A stretch of 64,000 nucleotides of DNA from Euonymus europaeus (Eukaryota > Streptophyta > Magnoliopsida > Celastrales > Celastraceae): positions 394,501 through 458,500 of the forward strand of contig OY756967.1 of assembly GCA_963580455.1 (NCBI GenBank), read 5' to 3'. A program made the position numbers and the translations under genes. Under the pieces are notes generated by a model. That model was not told the origin of the DNA and did no database searches. It was given only the letters and a program-made list of their open reading frames with translations. This document shows positions 51,001-63,998 of the stretch, in pieces (positions within the stretch are counted from its first letter, which is position 1; every line of letters starts with the position of its first letter).

Positions 51001-54000
51001 AAGCTAAAAATTACCGAATTCAGAACTCGGAGTCAATGGATATTCATAAAACCGTTTACGTAAAGAAACCACATTTCGCGGCTAACTAGGTGAAACGAGA
51101 CCTACTAGCCACGAGTTCTGAAATCGAAAACCGAAAACCCAGGATTGTAGAGCTCAAAAAGTAGTGTCAAATCAAGCTAAAAATCACCGAGTTCAAAACT
51201 CGGAGTCAACGGATATTCATAAAAACGTTTACGTAAAGAAATCACATTTCGCGGCTAACTAGGTGAAACGAGACCAACTAGCCACGAGTTCTCAAATCAA
51301 AATCCGAAACGCCAGGATTGTAGAGCTCGAAAAGTAGTGTGAAATCAAGCTAAAAATAACCGAATTCAGAACTCGGGGTCAACGGATATTCATAAAACCG
51401 TTTACGTAAAGAAACCACATTTCGCGGCTAACTGGGTGAAACGAGACCAACTAGCCACGAGTTCTGAAACCAAAATCCGAAACGCCAGGATCGTAGAGCT
51501 CGAAAAGTAGTGTGAAATCAAGCTAAAAATCATCGAATTCAGAACTCGGAGTCAACGGATATTCATAAATCCGTTTACGTAAAGAAACCACATTGCGCGG
51601 CTAACTAGGTGAAACGAGACCAACTAGCCACGAGTTCTGAAATCAAAATCCGAAACGCCAGGATCGTAGAGCTCGAAAAGTAGTGTGAAATCAAGCTAAA
51701 AATCACCGAATTCAGAACTCGGAGTCAACGGATATTCATAAAACCGTTTACGTAAAGAAACCACATTTCGCGGCTAACTAGGTGAAACAAGACCAACTGG
51801 CCACGAGTTCTGAAATCAAAATCCGAAACGCCAGGATCGTAGAGCTCGAAAAGTAGTGTGAAATCAAGCTAAAAATCACCGAATTCAGAACTCGGAGTCA
51901 ACGGATATTCATAAAACCTTTTACGTAAAGAAACCACATTTCGCGGCTAACTAGGTGAAACGAGACCAACTAGCCACGAGTTCTGAAATCAAAATCCGAA
52001 ACGCCAGGATCGTAGAGATCAAAAAGTAGTGTGAAATCAAGCTAAAAATCACCGAATTCAGAACTCGGAGTCAACGGATATTCATAAAACTGTTTACGTA
52101 AAGAAACCACATTTCGCGGCTAACTAGGTGAAACGAGACCAACTAGCCACGAGTTCTGAAATCAAAATCCGAAATGCCAGGATCGTAGAGCTCGAAAAGT
52201 AGTATGAAATCAAGCTAAAAATCACCGAATTCAGAACTCGGAGTCAACGGATATTCATAAAACTGTTTACGTAAAGAAACCACATTTCGCGGCTAAATAG
52301 GTGAATCGAGACCTACTAGCCACGAGTTCTGAAATCAAAATCTGAAACGCCAGGATATTAGAGCTCGAAAAGTAGTGTGAAATCAAGATAAAAATCATCG
52401 AATTCAGAACTCGGAGTCAACGGATATTCATAAATCCGTTTACGTAAAGAAACCACATTGCGCGGCTAACTAGGTGAAACGAGACAAACTAGCCACGAGT
52501 TCTGAAATCAAAATCCGAAACGCCAGGATCGTAGAGCTCGAAAAGTAGTGTGAAATCAAGCTAAAAATCACCGAATTCAGAACTCGGAGTCAACGGATAT
52601 TAATAAAACCGTTTACGTAAAGAAACCACATTTCGCGGCTAACTAGGTGAAACGAGACCTACTAGCCACGAGTTCTGAAATCAAAATCCGAAACGCCAGG
52701 ATCGTAGAGCTCAAAAAGTAGTGTGAAATCAAGCTGAAAATCACCGAATTCAGAACTCGGAGTCAACGGATATTCATAAAACTGTTTACGTAAAGAAACC
52801 ACATTGCGCGGCTAACTAGGTGAAACGAGACCAACTAGCCACGAGTTCTGAAATCAAAATCCGAAACGCCAGGATCGTAGAGCTCGAAAAGTAGTGTGAA
52901 ATCAAGCTAAAAATCACCGAATTCAGAACTCGGAGTCAACGGATATTCATAAAACCGTTTACGTAAAGAAACCACATTTCGCGGCTAACTAGGTGAAACG
53001 AGACCTACTAGCCACGAGTTCTGAAATCAAAATCCGAAATGCCAGGATTGTAGAGCTCGAAAAGTAGTATGAAATCAAGCTAAAAATCACCGAATTCAGA
53101 ACTCGGAGTCAACGGATATTCAAAAAACCGTTTACGTAAAGAAACCACATTTCGCGGCTAACTAGGTGAAACAATACCAACTAGCCACGAGTTCTGAAAT
53201 CAAAATCCGAAATGCCAGGATCGTAGAGCTCTATAAGTAGTGTGAAATCAAGCTAAAAATCACCGAATTCAGAACTCGGAGTCCACGGATATTCATAAAA
53301 CTGTTTACGTAAAGAAACCACATTTCGCGGCTAACTAGGTGAAACGAGACCAACTAGCCACGAGTTCTGAAATCAAAATCCGAAACGCCAGGATCGTAGA
53401 GCTCGAAAAGTAGTGTGAAATCAAGCTAAAAATCACCGAATTCATAACTCGGAGTCAACGGATATTCATAAAACTGTTTACGTAAAGAAACCACATTTCG
53501 CGGCTAAATAGGTGAAACGAGACCTACTAGCCACGAGTTCTGAAATCAAAATCTGAAACGCCAGGATCGTAGAGCTCGAAAAGTAGTGTGAAATCAATCT
53601 AAAAATCATCGAATTCAGAACTCGGAGTCAACGGATATTCATAAATCCGTTTACGTAAAGAAACCACATTGCGCGGCTAACTAGGTGAAACGAGACCAAC
53701 TAGCCACGAGTTCTGAAATCAAAATCCGAAAAGCCAGGATCGTAGAGCTCGAAAAGTATTGTGAAATCAAGCTAAAAATCACCGAATTCAGAACTCGGAG
53801 TCAACGGATATTCATAAAACCGTTTACGTAAAGAAACCACATTTCGCGGCTAACTAGGTGAAACGAGACCAACTAGCCACGAGTTTTGAAATCAAAATCC
53901 GAAACGCCAGGATCGTAGAGCTCGAAAAGTAGTGTGTAATCAAGCTAAAAATCGCCGAATTCAGAACTCGGAGTCAACGGATATTCATAAATCCGTTTAC

Positions 54001-54940
54001 GTAAAGAAACCACATTGCGCGGCTAAATAGGTGAAACGAGACCAACTAGCCACGAGTTCTGAAACCAAAATCCGAAACGCCAGGATCGTAGAGCTCGAAA
54101 AGTAGTATGAAATCAAGCTAAAAATCACCGAATTCAGAACACGGAGTCAACGGATATTCATAAATCCGTTTACGTAAAGAAACCACATTGCGCGGCTAAA
54201 TAGGTGTAACGAGAGCAACTAGCCACGAGTTCTGAAATCAAAATTCGAAACGCCAGGATTGTAGAGCTCGAAAAGTAGTGTGAAATCAAGCTAAAAATCA
54301 CCGAATTCAGAACTCGGGGTCAACGGATATTCATAAAACCGTTTACGTAAAGAAACCACATTTCGAGGCTAACTGGGTGAAACGAGACCAACTAGCCACG
54401 AGTTCTGAAACCAAAATCCGAAACGCCAGGATCGTAGAGCTCGAAAAGTAGTGTGAAATCAAGCTAAAAATTACCGAATTCAGAACTCGGAGTCAATGGA
54501 TATTCATAAAACCGTTTACGTAAAGAAACCACATTTCGCGGCTAACTAGGTGAAACGAGACCTACTAGCCACGAGTTCTGAAATCGAAAACCGAAAACCC
54601 AGGATTGTAGAGCTCAAAAAGTAGTGTCAAATCAAGCTAAAAATCACCGAGTTCAAAACTCGGAGTCAACGGATATTCATAAAAACGTTTACGTAAAGAA
54701 ATCACATTTCGCGGCTAACTAGGTGAAACGAGACCAACTAGCCACGAGTTCTCAAATCAAAATCCGAAACGCCAGGATTGTAGAGCTCGAAAAGTAGTGT
54801 GAAATCAAGCTAAAAATAACCGAATTCAGAACTCGGGGTCAACGGATATTCATAAAACCGTTTACGTAAAGAAACCACATTTCGCGGCTAACTGGGTGAA
54901 ACGAGACCAACTAGCCACGAGTTCTGAAACCAAAATCCGA
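48021..54940. repeat. 20-monomer tandem higher-order repeat, two copies of 3,460 bp
   Basis: Copy 1 is about 48021-51480 and copy 2 about 51481-54940. Rare markers recur at exactly 3,460 bp: AAAACCTTTTACG, CAGGATATTAG, GAGACAAACTAG, GATATTAATAAAACC, TTCAAAAAACCG with GAAACAATACC, GAGCTCTATAAG, GTCCACGG, TTCATAACTCGG, GAGTTTTGAAATC, AACACGG, GGTGTAACGAGAGC and CCGAGTTCAAAACTCGG. I found one difference across the lines compared (CGAAAAGCC near 50,790 against CGAAACGCC near 54,250). Edges are set by GAAAT against GAAAC near 48,010/51,470 and ATCGTAG against AACGTAG near 51,490/54,950. Confidence 0.93.
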
Positions 54941-57420
54941 AATGCCAGGAACGTAGAGCTCGAAAAGTAGTGTGAAATCAAGTTAAAAATCACCGAATTC
55001 AGAACTCGGAGTCAACGGATATTCGTAAAACCGTTTACGTAAAGAAACCACATTTCGCGGCTAAATAGGTAAAACGAGACCAACTAGCCACGAGTTCTGA
55101 AATCAAAATCCGAAACGCCAGGATTGTAGAGCTTGAAAAGTAGTGTGTAATCAAGCTAAAAATCACCGAATTCAGAACACGGAGTCAACGGATATTCATA
55201 AATCCGTTTACGTAAAGAAACCACATTGCGCGGCTAAATAGGTGTAACGAGAGCAACTAGCCAAGAGTTCTGAAATCAAAATCCGAAACGCCAGGATTGT
55301 AGAGCTCGAAAAGTAGTGTGAAATCAAGCTAAAAATCACCGAATTCAGAACTCGGAGTCAACGGATATTCATAAAACCGTTTACGTAAAGAAACCACATT
55401 TCGCGGCTAACTAGGTGAAACGAGACCTACTAGCCACGAGTTCTGAAATCAAAATCCGAAACGCCAGGATTATAGAGCTCTAAAAGTAGTGTGAAATGAA
55501 GCTAAAAATCACCGAATTCAGAACTCGGAGTCAACGGATATTCATAAAACCGTTTACGTAAAGAAACCACATTTCGCGGCTAACTAGGTGAAACGAGACC
55601 TACTAGCCACGAGATCTGAAATCGAAAACCGAAAACCCAGGATTGTAGAGCTCAAAAAGTAGTGTCAAATCAAGCTAAAAATCACCGAGTTCAAAACTCG
55701 GAGTCAACGGATATTCATAAAAACGTTTACGTAAAGAAATCACATTTCGCGGCTAACAAGGTGAAACGAGAACAACTAGCCACGAGTTCTCAAATCAAAA
55801 TCCGAAAATCCAGGATTGTAGAGCTCGAAAAGTAGTGTGAAATCAAGCTAAAAATAACCGAATTCAGAACTCGGGGTCAACGGATATTCATAAAACCGTT
55901 TACGTAAAGAAACCACATTTCGCGGCTAACTGGGTGAAACGAGACCAACTAGCCACGAGTTCTGAAACCAAAATCCGAAACGCCAGGATCGTAGAGCTCA
56001 AAAAGTAGTGTGAAATCAAGCTAAAAATCACCGAATTCAGAACTCGGAGTCAACGGATATTCGTAAAACCGTTTACGTAAAGAAACCACATTTCGCGGCT
56101 AAATATGTAAAACGAGACCAACTAGCCACGAGTTCTGAAATCAAAATCCGAAACGCCAGGATTGTAGAGCTTGAAAAGTACTGTGTAATCAAGCTAAAAA
56201 TCACCGAATTCAGAACACGGAGTCAATGGATATTCATAAATCCGTTTACGTAAAGAAACCACATTTCGCGGCTAACTAGGTGAAACGAGACCAACTAGCC
56301 ACGAGTTCTGAAACCAAAATCCGAAACGCCAGGATCGTAGAGCTCGAAAAGTAGTGTGAAATCAAGCTAAAAATCACCGAATTCAGAACACGGAGTCAAC
56401 GGATATTCATAAATCCGTTTACGTAAAGAAACCACATTGCGCGGCTAAATAGGTGTAACGAGAGCAACTAGCCACGAGTTCTGAAATCAAAATTCGAAAC
56501 GCCAGGATTGTAGAGCTCGAAAAGTAGTGTGAAATCAAGCTAAAAATCACCGAATTCAGAACTCGGGGTCAACGGATATTCATAAAACCGTTTACGTAAA
56601 GAAACCACATTTCGCGGCTAACTGGGTGAAACGAGACCAACTAGCCACGAGTTCTGAAACCAAAATCCGAAACGCCAGGATCGTAGAGCTCAAAAAGTAG
56701 TGTGAAATCAAGCTAAAAATTACCGAATTCAGAAATCGAAGTCAACGGATATTCATAAAACCGTTTACGTAAAGAAACCACATTTCGCGGCTAACTAGGT
56801 GAAACGAGACCTACTAGCCACGAGTTCTGAAATCGAAAACCGAAAACCCAGGATTGTAGAGCTCAAAAAGTAGTGTCAAATCAAGCTAAAAATCACCGAG
56901 TTCAAAACTCGGAGTCAACGGATATTCATAAAAACGTTTACTTAAAGAAATCACATTTCGCGGCTAACTAGGTGAAACGAGACCAACTAGCCACGAGTTC
57001 TCAAATCAAAATCCGAAACGCCAGGATTGTAGAGCTCGAAAAGTAGTGTGAAATCAAGCTAAAAATAACCAAATTCAGAACTCGGGGTCAACGGATATTC
57101 ATAAAACCGTTTACGTAAAGAAACCACATTTCGCGGCTAACTGGGTGAAACGAGACCAACTAGCCACGAGTTCTGAAACCAAAATCCGAAATGCCAGGAA
57201 CGTAGAGCTCGAAAAGTGGTGTGAAATCAAGTTAAAAATCACCGAATTCAGAACTCGGAGTCAACGGATATTCGTAAAACCGTTTACGTAAAGAAACCAC
57301 ATTTCGCGGCTAAATAGGTAAAACGAGACCAACTAGCCACGAGTTCTGAAATCAAAATCCGAAACGCCAGGATTGTAGAGCTTGAAAAGTAGTGTGTAAT
57401 CAAGCTAAAAATCACCGAAT
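54641..57420. repeat. 6-, 7- and 13-monomer block copies
   Basis: The CCGAGTTCAAAACTCGG unit recurs at 54643, 55681 and 56892 (ATCACCGAG starts), i.e. 1,038 bp (6 units) and 1,211 bp (7 units) apart. The run AATGCCAGGAACG, AAGTTAAAAATC, TTCGTAAAACC with GGTAAAACG, and GAGCTTGAAAAG with GTGTAATC at about 54.94-55.17 kb recurs 2,249 bp (13 units) later at about 57.19-57.42 kb. Confidence 0.8.
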
Positions 57421-59545
57421 TCAGAACACGGAGTCAACGGATATTCATAAATCCGTTTACGTAAAGAAACCACATTTCGCGGCTAAATAGTTAAAACGAG
57501 ACCAACTAGCCACGAGTTCTGAAATCAAAATCCGAAACGCCAGGATTGTAGAGCTCGAAAAGTAGTGTGAAATCAAGCTAAAAATCACCGAATTCAGAAC
57601 TCGGAGTCAACGGATATTCATAAAACCGTTTACGTAAAGAAACCACATTTTGCGGCTAACTAGGTGAAACGAGACCAACTAACCACGAGTTCTGAAATCA
57701 AAATCCGAAACGCCAGGATCGTAGAGCTTGAAAAGTAGTGTGAAATCAAGCTAAAAATCACCGAATTCAGAACTCGGAATCAACGGATATTCATAAATCC
57801 GTTTACGTAAAGAAACCACATTTCGCGGCTAAATATGTAAAACGAGACCAACTAGCCACGAGTTCTGAAATCAAAATCCGAAACGCCAGGATTGTAGAGC
57901 TTGAAAAGTACTGTGTAATCAAGCTAAAAATCACCGAATTCAGAACACGGAGTCAATGGATATTCATAAATCCGTTTACGTAAAGAAACCACATTTCGCG
58001 GCTAACTAGGTGAAACGAGACCAACTAGCCACGAGTTCTGAAACCAAAATCCGAAACGCCAGGATCGTAGAGCTCGGAAAGTAGTGTGAAATCAAGCTAA
58101 AAATCACCGAATTCAGAACACGGAGTCAACGGATATTCATAAATCCGTTTACGTAAAGAAACCACATTGCGCGGCTAATTAGGTGTAACGAGAGCAACTA
58201 GCCACGAGTTCTGAAATCAAAATTCGAAACGCCAGGATTGTAGAGCTCGAAAAGTAGTGTGAAATCAAGCTAAAAATCACCGAATTCAGAACTCGGGGTC
58301 AACGGATATTCATAAAACCGTTTACGTAAAGAAACCACATTTCGCGGCTAACTGGGTGAAACGAGACCAACTAGCCACGAGTTCTGAAACCAAAATCCGA
58401 AACGCCAGGATCGTAGAGCTCAAAAAGTAGTGTGAAATCAAGCTAAAAATTACCGAATTCAGAAATCGAAGTCAACGGATATTCATAAAACCGTTTACGT
58501 AAAGAAACCACATTTCGCGGCTAACTAGGTGAAACGAGACCTACTAGCCACGAGTTCTGAAATCGAAAACCGAAAACCCAGGATTGTAGAGCTCAAAAAG
58601 TAGTGTCAAATCAAGCTAAAAATCACCGAGTTCAAAACTCGGAGTCAACGGATATTCATAAAAACGTTTACGTAAAGAAATCACATTTCGCGGCTAACTA
58701 GGTGAAACGAGACCAACTAGCCACGAGTTCTCAAATCAAAATCCGAAACGCCAGGATTGTAGAGCTCGAAAAGTAGTGTGAAATCAAGCTAAAAATAACC
58801 AAATTCAGAACTCGGGGTCAACGGATATTCATAAAACCGTTTACGTAAAGAAACCACATTTCGCGGCTAACTGGGTGAAACGAGACCAACTAGCCACGAG
58901 TTCTGAAACCAAAATCCGAAATGCCAGGAACGTAGAGCTCGAAAAGTAGTGTGAAATCAAGTTAAAAATCACCGAATTCAGAACTCGGAGTCAACGGATA
59001 TTCGTAAAACCGTTTACGTAAAGAAACCACATTTCGCGGCTAAATAGGTAAAACGAGACCAACTAGCCACGAGTTCTGAAATCAAAATCGGAAACGCCAG
59101 GATTGTAGAGCTTGAAAAGTAGTGTGTAATCAAGCTAAAAATCACCGAATTCAGAACACGGAGTCAACGGATATTCATAAATCCGTTTACGTAAAGAAAC
59201 CACATTTCGCGGCTAAATAGTTAAAACGAGACCAACTAGCCACGAGTTCTGAAATCAAAATCCGAAACGCCAGGATTGTAGAGCTCGAAAAGTAGTGTGA
59301 AATCAAGCTAAAAATCACCGAATTCAGAACTCGGAGTCAACGGATATTCATAAAACCGTTTACGTAAAGAAACCACATTTAGCGGCTAACTAGGTGAAAC
59401 GAGACCAACTAACCACGAGTTCTGAAATCAAAATCCGAAACGCCAGGATCGTAGAGCTTGAAAAGTAGTGTGAAATCAAGCTAAAAATCACCGAATTCAG
59501 AACTCGGAATCAACGGATATTCATAAATCCGTTTACGTAAAGAAA
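56090..59545. repeat. 10-monomer tandem higher-order repeat, two copies of 1,730 bp
   Basis: Copy 1 is about 56090-57819 and copy 2 about 57820-59545. Shared markers are AAATATGTAAAACG (56101 and 57831), GTACTGTGTAATC, AACACGGAGTCAATGG, GGTGTAACGAGAGC, GAAATCGAAGTC, CCGAGTTCAAAACTCGG, AAAATAACCAAATTC, AATGCCAGGAACG, AATAGTTAAAACG and CAACTAACCACG. Several differences are visible (AGTGGTGTG/AGTAGTGTG, TACTTAAAG/TACGTAAAG, ATTTTGCGG/ATTTAGCGG), so it is older than the 20- and 22-mers. Confidence 0.87.
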
Positions 59546-61040
59546 CAACATTGCGCGGCTAAATAGGTGAAACGAGACCAACTAGCCACGAGTTCTGAAA
59601 TCAAAATCCGAAATACCAGGATTGTAGAGCTCGAAAAGTAGTGTGAAATCAAGCTAAAAATCACCGAATTCAGAACTCGGAGTCAACGGATATTCATAAA
59701 ACCGTTTACGTAAAGAAACCAAATTTTGCGGCTAACTAGGTGAAACGAGACCAACTAACCACGAGTTCTGAAACCAAAATCCGAAACGCCAGGATCGTAG
59801 AGCTCAAAAAGTAGTGTGAAATCAAGCTAAAAATTACCGAATTCAGAAATCGAAGTCAACGGATATTCATAAAACCGTTTACGTAAAGAAACCACATTTC
59901 GCGGCTAACTAGGTGAAACGAGACCTACTAGCCACGAGTTCTGAAATCGAAAACCGAAAACCCAGGATTGTAGAGCTCAAAAAGTAGTGTCAAATCAAGC
60001 TAAAAATCACCGAGTTCAAAACTCGGAGTCAACGGATATTCATAAAAACGTTTACGTAAAGAAATCACATTTCGCGGCTAACTAGGTGAAACGAGACCAA
60101 CTAGCCACGAGTTCTCAAATCAAAATCCGAAACGCCAGGATTGTAGAGCTCAAAAAGTAGTGTGAAATCAAGCTAAAAATAACCAAATTCAGAACTCGGG
60201 GTCAACGGATATTCATAAAACCGTTTACGTAAAGAAACCACATTTCGTGGCTAACTGGGTGAAACGAGACCAACTAGCCACGAGTTCTGAAACCAAAATC
60301 CGAAATGCCAGGAACGTAGAGCTCGAAAATTAGTGTGAAATCAAGTTAAAAATCACCGAATTCAGAACTCGGAGTCAACGGATATTCGTAAAACCGTTTA
60401 CGTAAAGAAACCATATTTCGCGGCTAAATAGGTAAAACGAGACCAACTAGCCACGAGTTCTGAAATCAAAATCCGAAACGCCAGGATTGTAGAGCTTGAA
60501 AAGTAGTGTGTAATCAAGCTAAAAATCACCGAATTCAGAACACGGAGTCAACGGATATTCATAAATCCGTTTACGTAAAGAAACCACATTTCGCGGCTAA
60601 ATAGGTAAAACGAGACCAACTAGCCACGAGTTCTGAAATCAAAATCCGAAAAGCCAGGATTGTAGAGCTCGAAAAGTAGTGTGAAATCAAGCTAAAAATC
60701 ACCGAATTCAGAACTCGGAGTCAACGGATATTCATAAAACCGTTTACGTAAAGAAACCACATTTTGCGGCTAACTAGGTGAAACGAGACCAACTAACCAC
60801 GAGTTCTGAAATCAAAATCCGAAACGCCAGGATCGTAGAGCTTGAAAAGTAGTGTGAAATCAAGCTAAAAATCACCGAATTCAGAACTCGGAATCAACGG
60901 ATATTCATAAATCCGTTTACGTAAAGAAACAACATTGCGCGGCTAAATAGGTGAAACGAGACCAACTAGCCACGAGTTCTGAAATCAAAATCCGAAATAC
61001 CAGGATTGTAGAGCTCGAAAAGTAGTGTGTAATCAAGCTA
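58386..61040. repeat. 8-monomer block copy (1,384 bp offset)
   Basis: About 58386-59656 matches about 59770-61040: GAAACCAAAATCC, GAAATCGAAGTC, CCGAGTTCAAAACTCGG, AAAATAACCAAATTC, AATGCCAGGAACG, GTGTAATC, CAACTAACCACG, CGGAATCAACGG and AAACAACATTGCGC with AATACCAGG. This is a third partial copy of the 10-monomer unit with two monomers missing. Confidence 0.83.
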
Positions 61041-63303
61041 AAAATCACCGAATTCAGAACTCGGAGTCAACGGATATTCATAAAACCGTTTACGTAAAGA
61101 AACCACATTTCGCGGCTAACTAGGTGAAACGAGACCAACTATCCACGAGTTCTGAAATCAAAATCCGAAACGCCAGGATCGTAGAGCTCGAAAAGTAGTG
61201 TGAAATCAAGCTAAAAATCACCGAATTCAGAACTCGGAGTCAACGGATATTCATAAAAACGTTTACGTAAAGAAACCACATTTCGCGGCTAACTAGGTGG
61301 AACGAGACCTACTAGCCACGAGTTCTGAAATCAAAATCCGAAATGCCAGGATTGTAGAGCTCGAAAAGTAGTGTGAAATCAAGCTAAAAATCACCGAATT
61401 CAGAACTCGGAGTCAACGGATATTCATAAAACCGTTTACGTAAAGAAACCACATTTCGCGGCTAACTAGGTGAAACGAGACCAACTAACCACAAGTTTTG
61501 AAATCAAAATCCGAAACGCCAGGATCGTAGAGCTCGAAAAGTAGTGTGAAATCAAGCTAAAAATCACCGAATTCAGAACTCGGAGTCAACGGATATTCAT
61601 AAATCCGTTTACGTAAAGAAACAACATTGCGCGGCTAAATAGGTGAAATGGGACCAACTAGCCACGAGTTCTGAAATCAAAATCCGAAACACCAGGATTG
61701 TAGAGCTCGAAAAGTAGTGTGAAATCAAGCTAAAAATTACCGAATTCAGAACTCGGAGTCAACGGATATTCATAAAACCGTTTACGTAAAGAAACCACAT
61801 TTCGCGGCTAACTAGGTGAAACGAGACCAACTAGCCACGAGTTCTGAAATCAAAATCCGAAAAGCCAGGATCGTAGAGCTCGAAAAGTAGTGTGAAATCA
61901 AGCTAAAAATCACCGAATTCAGAACTCGGAGTCAATGGATATTCATAAAACCGTTTACGTAAAGAAACCAAATTTCGCGGCTAACTAGGTGAAACGAGAC
62001 AAACTAACCACGAGTTCTGAAATCAAAATCCGAAACACCAGGATCGTAGAGCTCGAAAAGTAGTGTGAAATCAAGCTAAAAATCACCGAATTCAGAACTC
62101 GGAGTCAACGGATATTTATAAAACCGTTTACGTAAAGAAACCACATTTCGCGGCTAACTAGCTCAAACGAGACCTACTAGCCACGAGTTCTGAAATCAAA
62201 ATCCGAAATGCCAGGATTGTAGAGCTCTAAAAGTAGTGTGAAATCAAGCTAAAAATCACCGAATTCAGAACTCGGAGTCAACGGATATTCATAAAACCGT
62301 TTACGTAAAGAAACCATATTTCGCGGCTAAATAGGTGAAACGAGACCAACTAGGCACGAGTTCTGAAATCAAAATCCGAAACGCCAGGATTGTAGAGCTT
62401 GAAAAGTAGTGTGTAATCAAGCTAAAAATCACCGAATTCAGAACACGGAGTCAACGGATATTCATAAATCCGTTTACGTAAAGAAACCACATTTCGCGGC
62501 TAAATAGGTAAAACGAGACCAACTAGCCACGAGTTCTGAAATCAAAATCCGAAACGCCAGGATTGTAGAGCTCGAAAAGTAGTGTGAAATCAAGCTAAAA
62601 ATCACCGAATTCAGAACTCGGAGTCAACGGATATTCATAAAACCGTTTACGTAAAGAAACCACATTTTGCGGCTAACTAGGTGAAACGAGACCAACTAAC
62701 CACGAGTTCTGAAATCAAAATCCGAAACGCCAGGATCGTAGAGCTTGAAAAGTAGTGTGAAATCAAGCTAAAAATCACCGAATTCAGAACTCGGAATCAA
62801 CGGATATTCATAAATCCGTTTACGTAAAGAAACAACATTGCGCGGCTAAATAGGTGAAACGAGACCAACTAGCCACGAGTTCTGAAATCAAAATCCGAAA
62901 TACCAGGATTGTAGAGCTCGAAAAGTAGTGTGAAATCAAGCTAAAAATCACCGAATTCAGAACTCGGAGTCAACGGATATTCATAAATCCGTTTACGTAA
63001 AGAAACCACATTTCGCGGCTAACTTGGTGAAACGAGACCAACTATCCACGAGTTCTGAAATCAAAATCCGAAACGCCAGGATCGTAGAGCTCGAAAAGTA
63101 GTGTGAAATCAAGCTAAAAATCACCGAATTCAGAACTCGGAGTCAACGGATATTCATAAAAACGTTTACGTAAAGAAACCACATTTCGCGGCTAACTAGG
63201 TGAAACGAGACCTACTAGCCACGAGTTCTGAAATCAAAATCCGAAATGCCAGGATTGTAGAGCTCGAAAATTAGTGTGAAATCAAGCTAAAAATCACCGA
63301 ATT
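60350..63303. repeat. 11-monomer block copy (1,903 bp offset)
   Basis: About 60350-61400 matches about 62253-63303: CCATATTTCGCGG, GAGCTTGAAAAG with GTGTAATC, AACACGG, CATTTTGCGG with CAACTAACC, AAACAACATTGCGC with AATACCAGG, CAACTATCCACG, then CATAAAAACG. Visible differences include AGTGTGTAATC against AGTGTGAAATC near 61.03/62.93 kb and ATAAAACCG against ATAAATCCG near 61.08/62.99 kb. Confidence 0.8.
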
Positions 63304-63825
63304 CAGAACTCGGAGTCAACGGATATTCATAAAACCGTTTACGTAAAGAAACCACATTTCGCGGCTAACTAGGTGAAACGAGACCAGCTAGCCACGAGTT
63401 CTGAAATCAAAATCCGAAAGGCCAGGATTGTAGAGCTCGAAAAGTAGTGTGAAATCAAGCTAAAAATCACCGAATTCAGAACTCGGAGTCAACGGATATT
63501 CATAAATCCGTTTACGTAAAGAAAGCACATTTCGCGGCTAACTAGGTGAAACAAGACCAACTAGCCACGAGTTCTGAAATCAAAATCCCAAACGCCAGGA
63601 TCGTAGAGTTCGAAAAGTAGTGTGAAATCAAGCTAAAAATCACCGAATTCAGAACTCGGAGTCAACGGATATTCATAAAACCGTTTACGTAAAGAAACCA
63701 CATTTCGCGGCTAACTAGGTGAAACGAGACCAACTAGCCACGAGTTCTGAAATCAAAATCCGAAAAGCCAGGTTCGTAGAGCTCGAATAGTAGTGTGAAA
63801 TCAAGCTAAAAATCACCGAATTCAG

Positions 63826-63998
63826 AACTCGGAGTCGACGGATATTCATAAATCCAATTACGTAAAGAAACCACATTTCGCGGCTAACTAGGTGAAACGA
63901 GACCTACTAGCCACGAGTTCTGAAATCAAAATCCGAAATGCCAGGATTGTTGAGCTCGAAAAGTAGTGTGAAATCAAGCTAAAAATCACCGAATTCAG
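63826..63998. repeat. Last complete monomer, with disrupted palindrome
   Basis: This unit has GTCGACGG, ATAAATCCAATTACG (the palindrome changed from GTTTACGT to AATTACGT) and GATTGTTGAG. The unit just before it also has private changes (GGTTCGTAG, CGAATAG). Two bases of the next unit end the window. The slight rise in private changes could mean lower homogenisation to the right, but two monomers are too few to show it. Confidence 0.75.
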
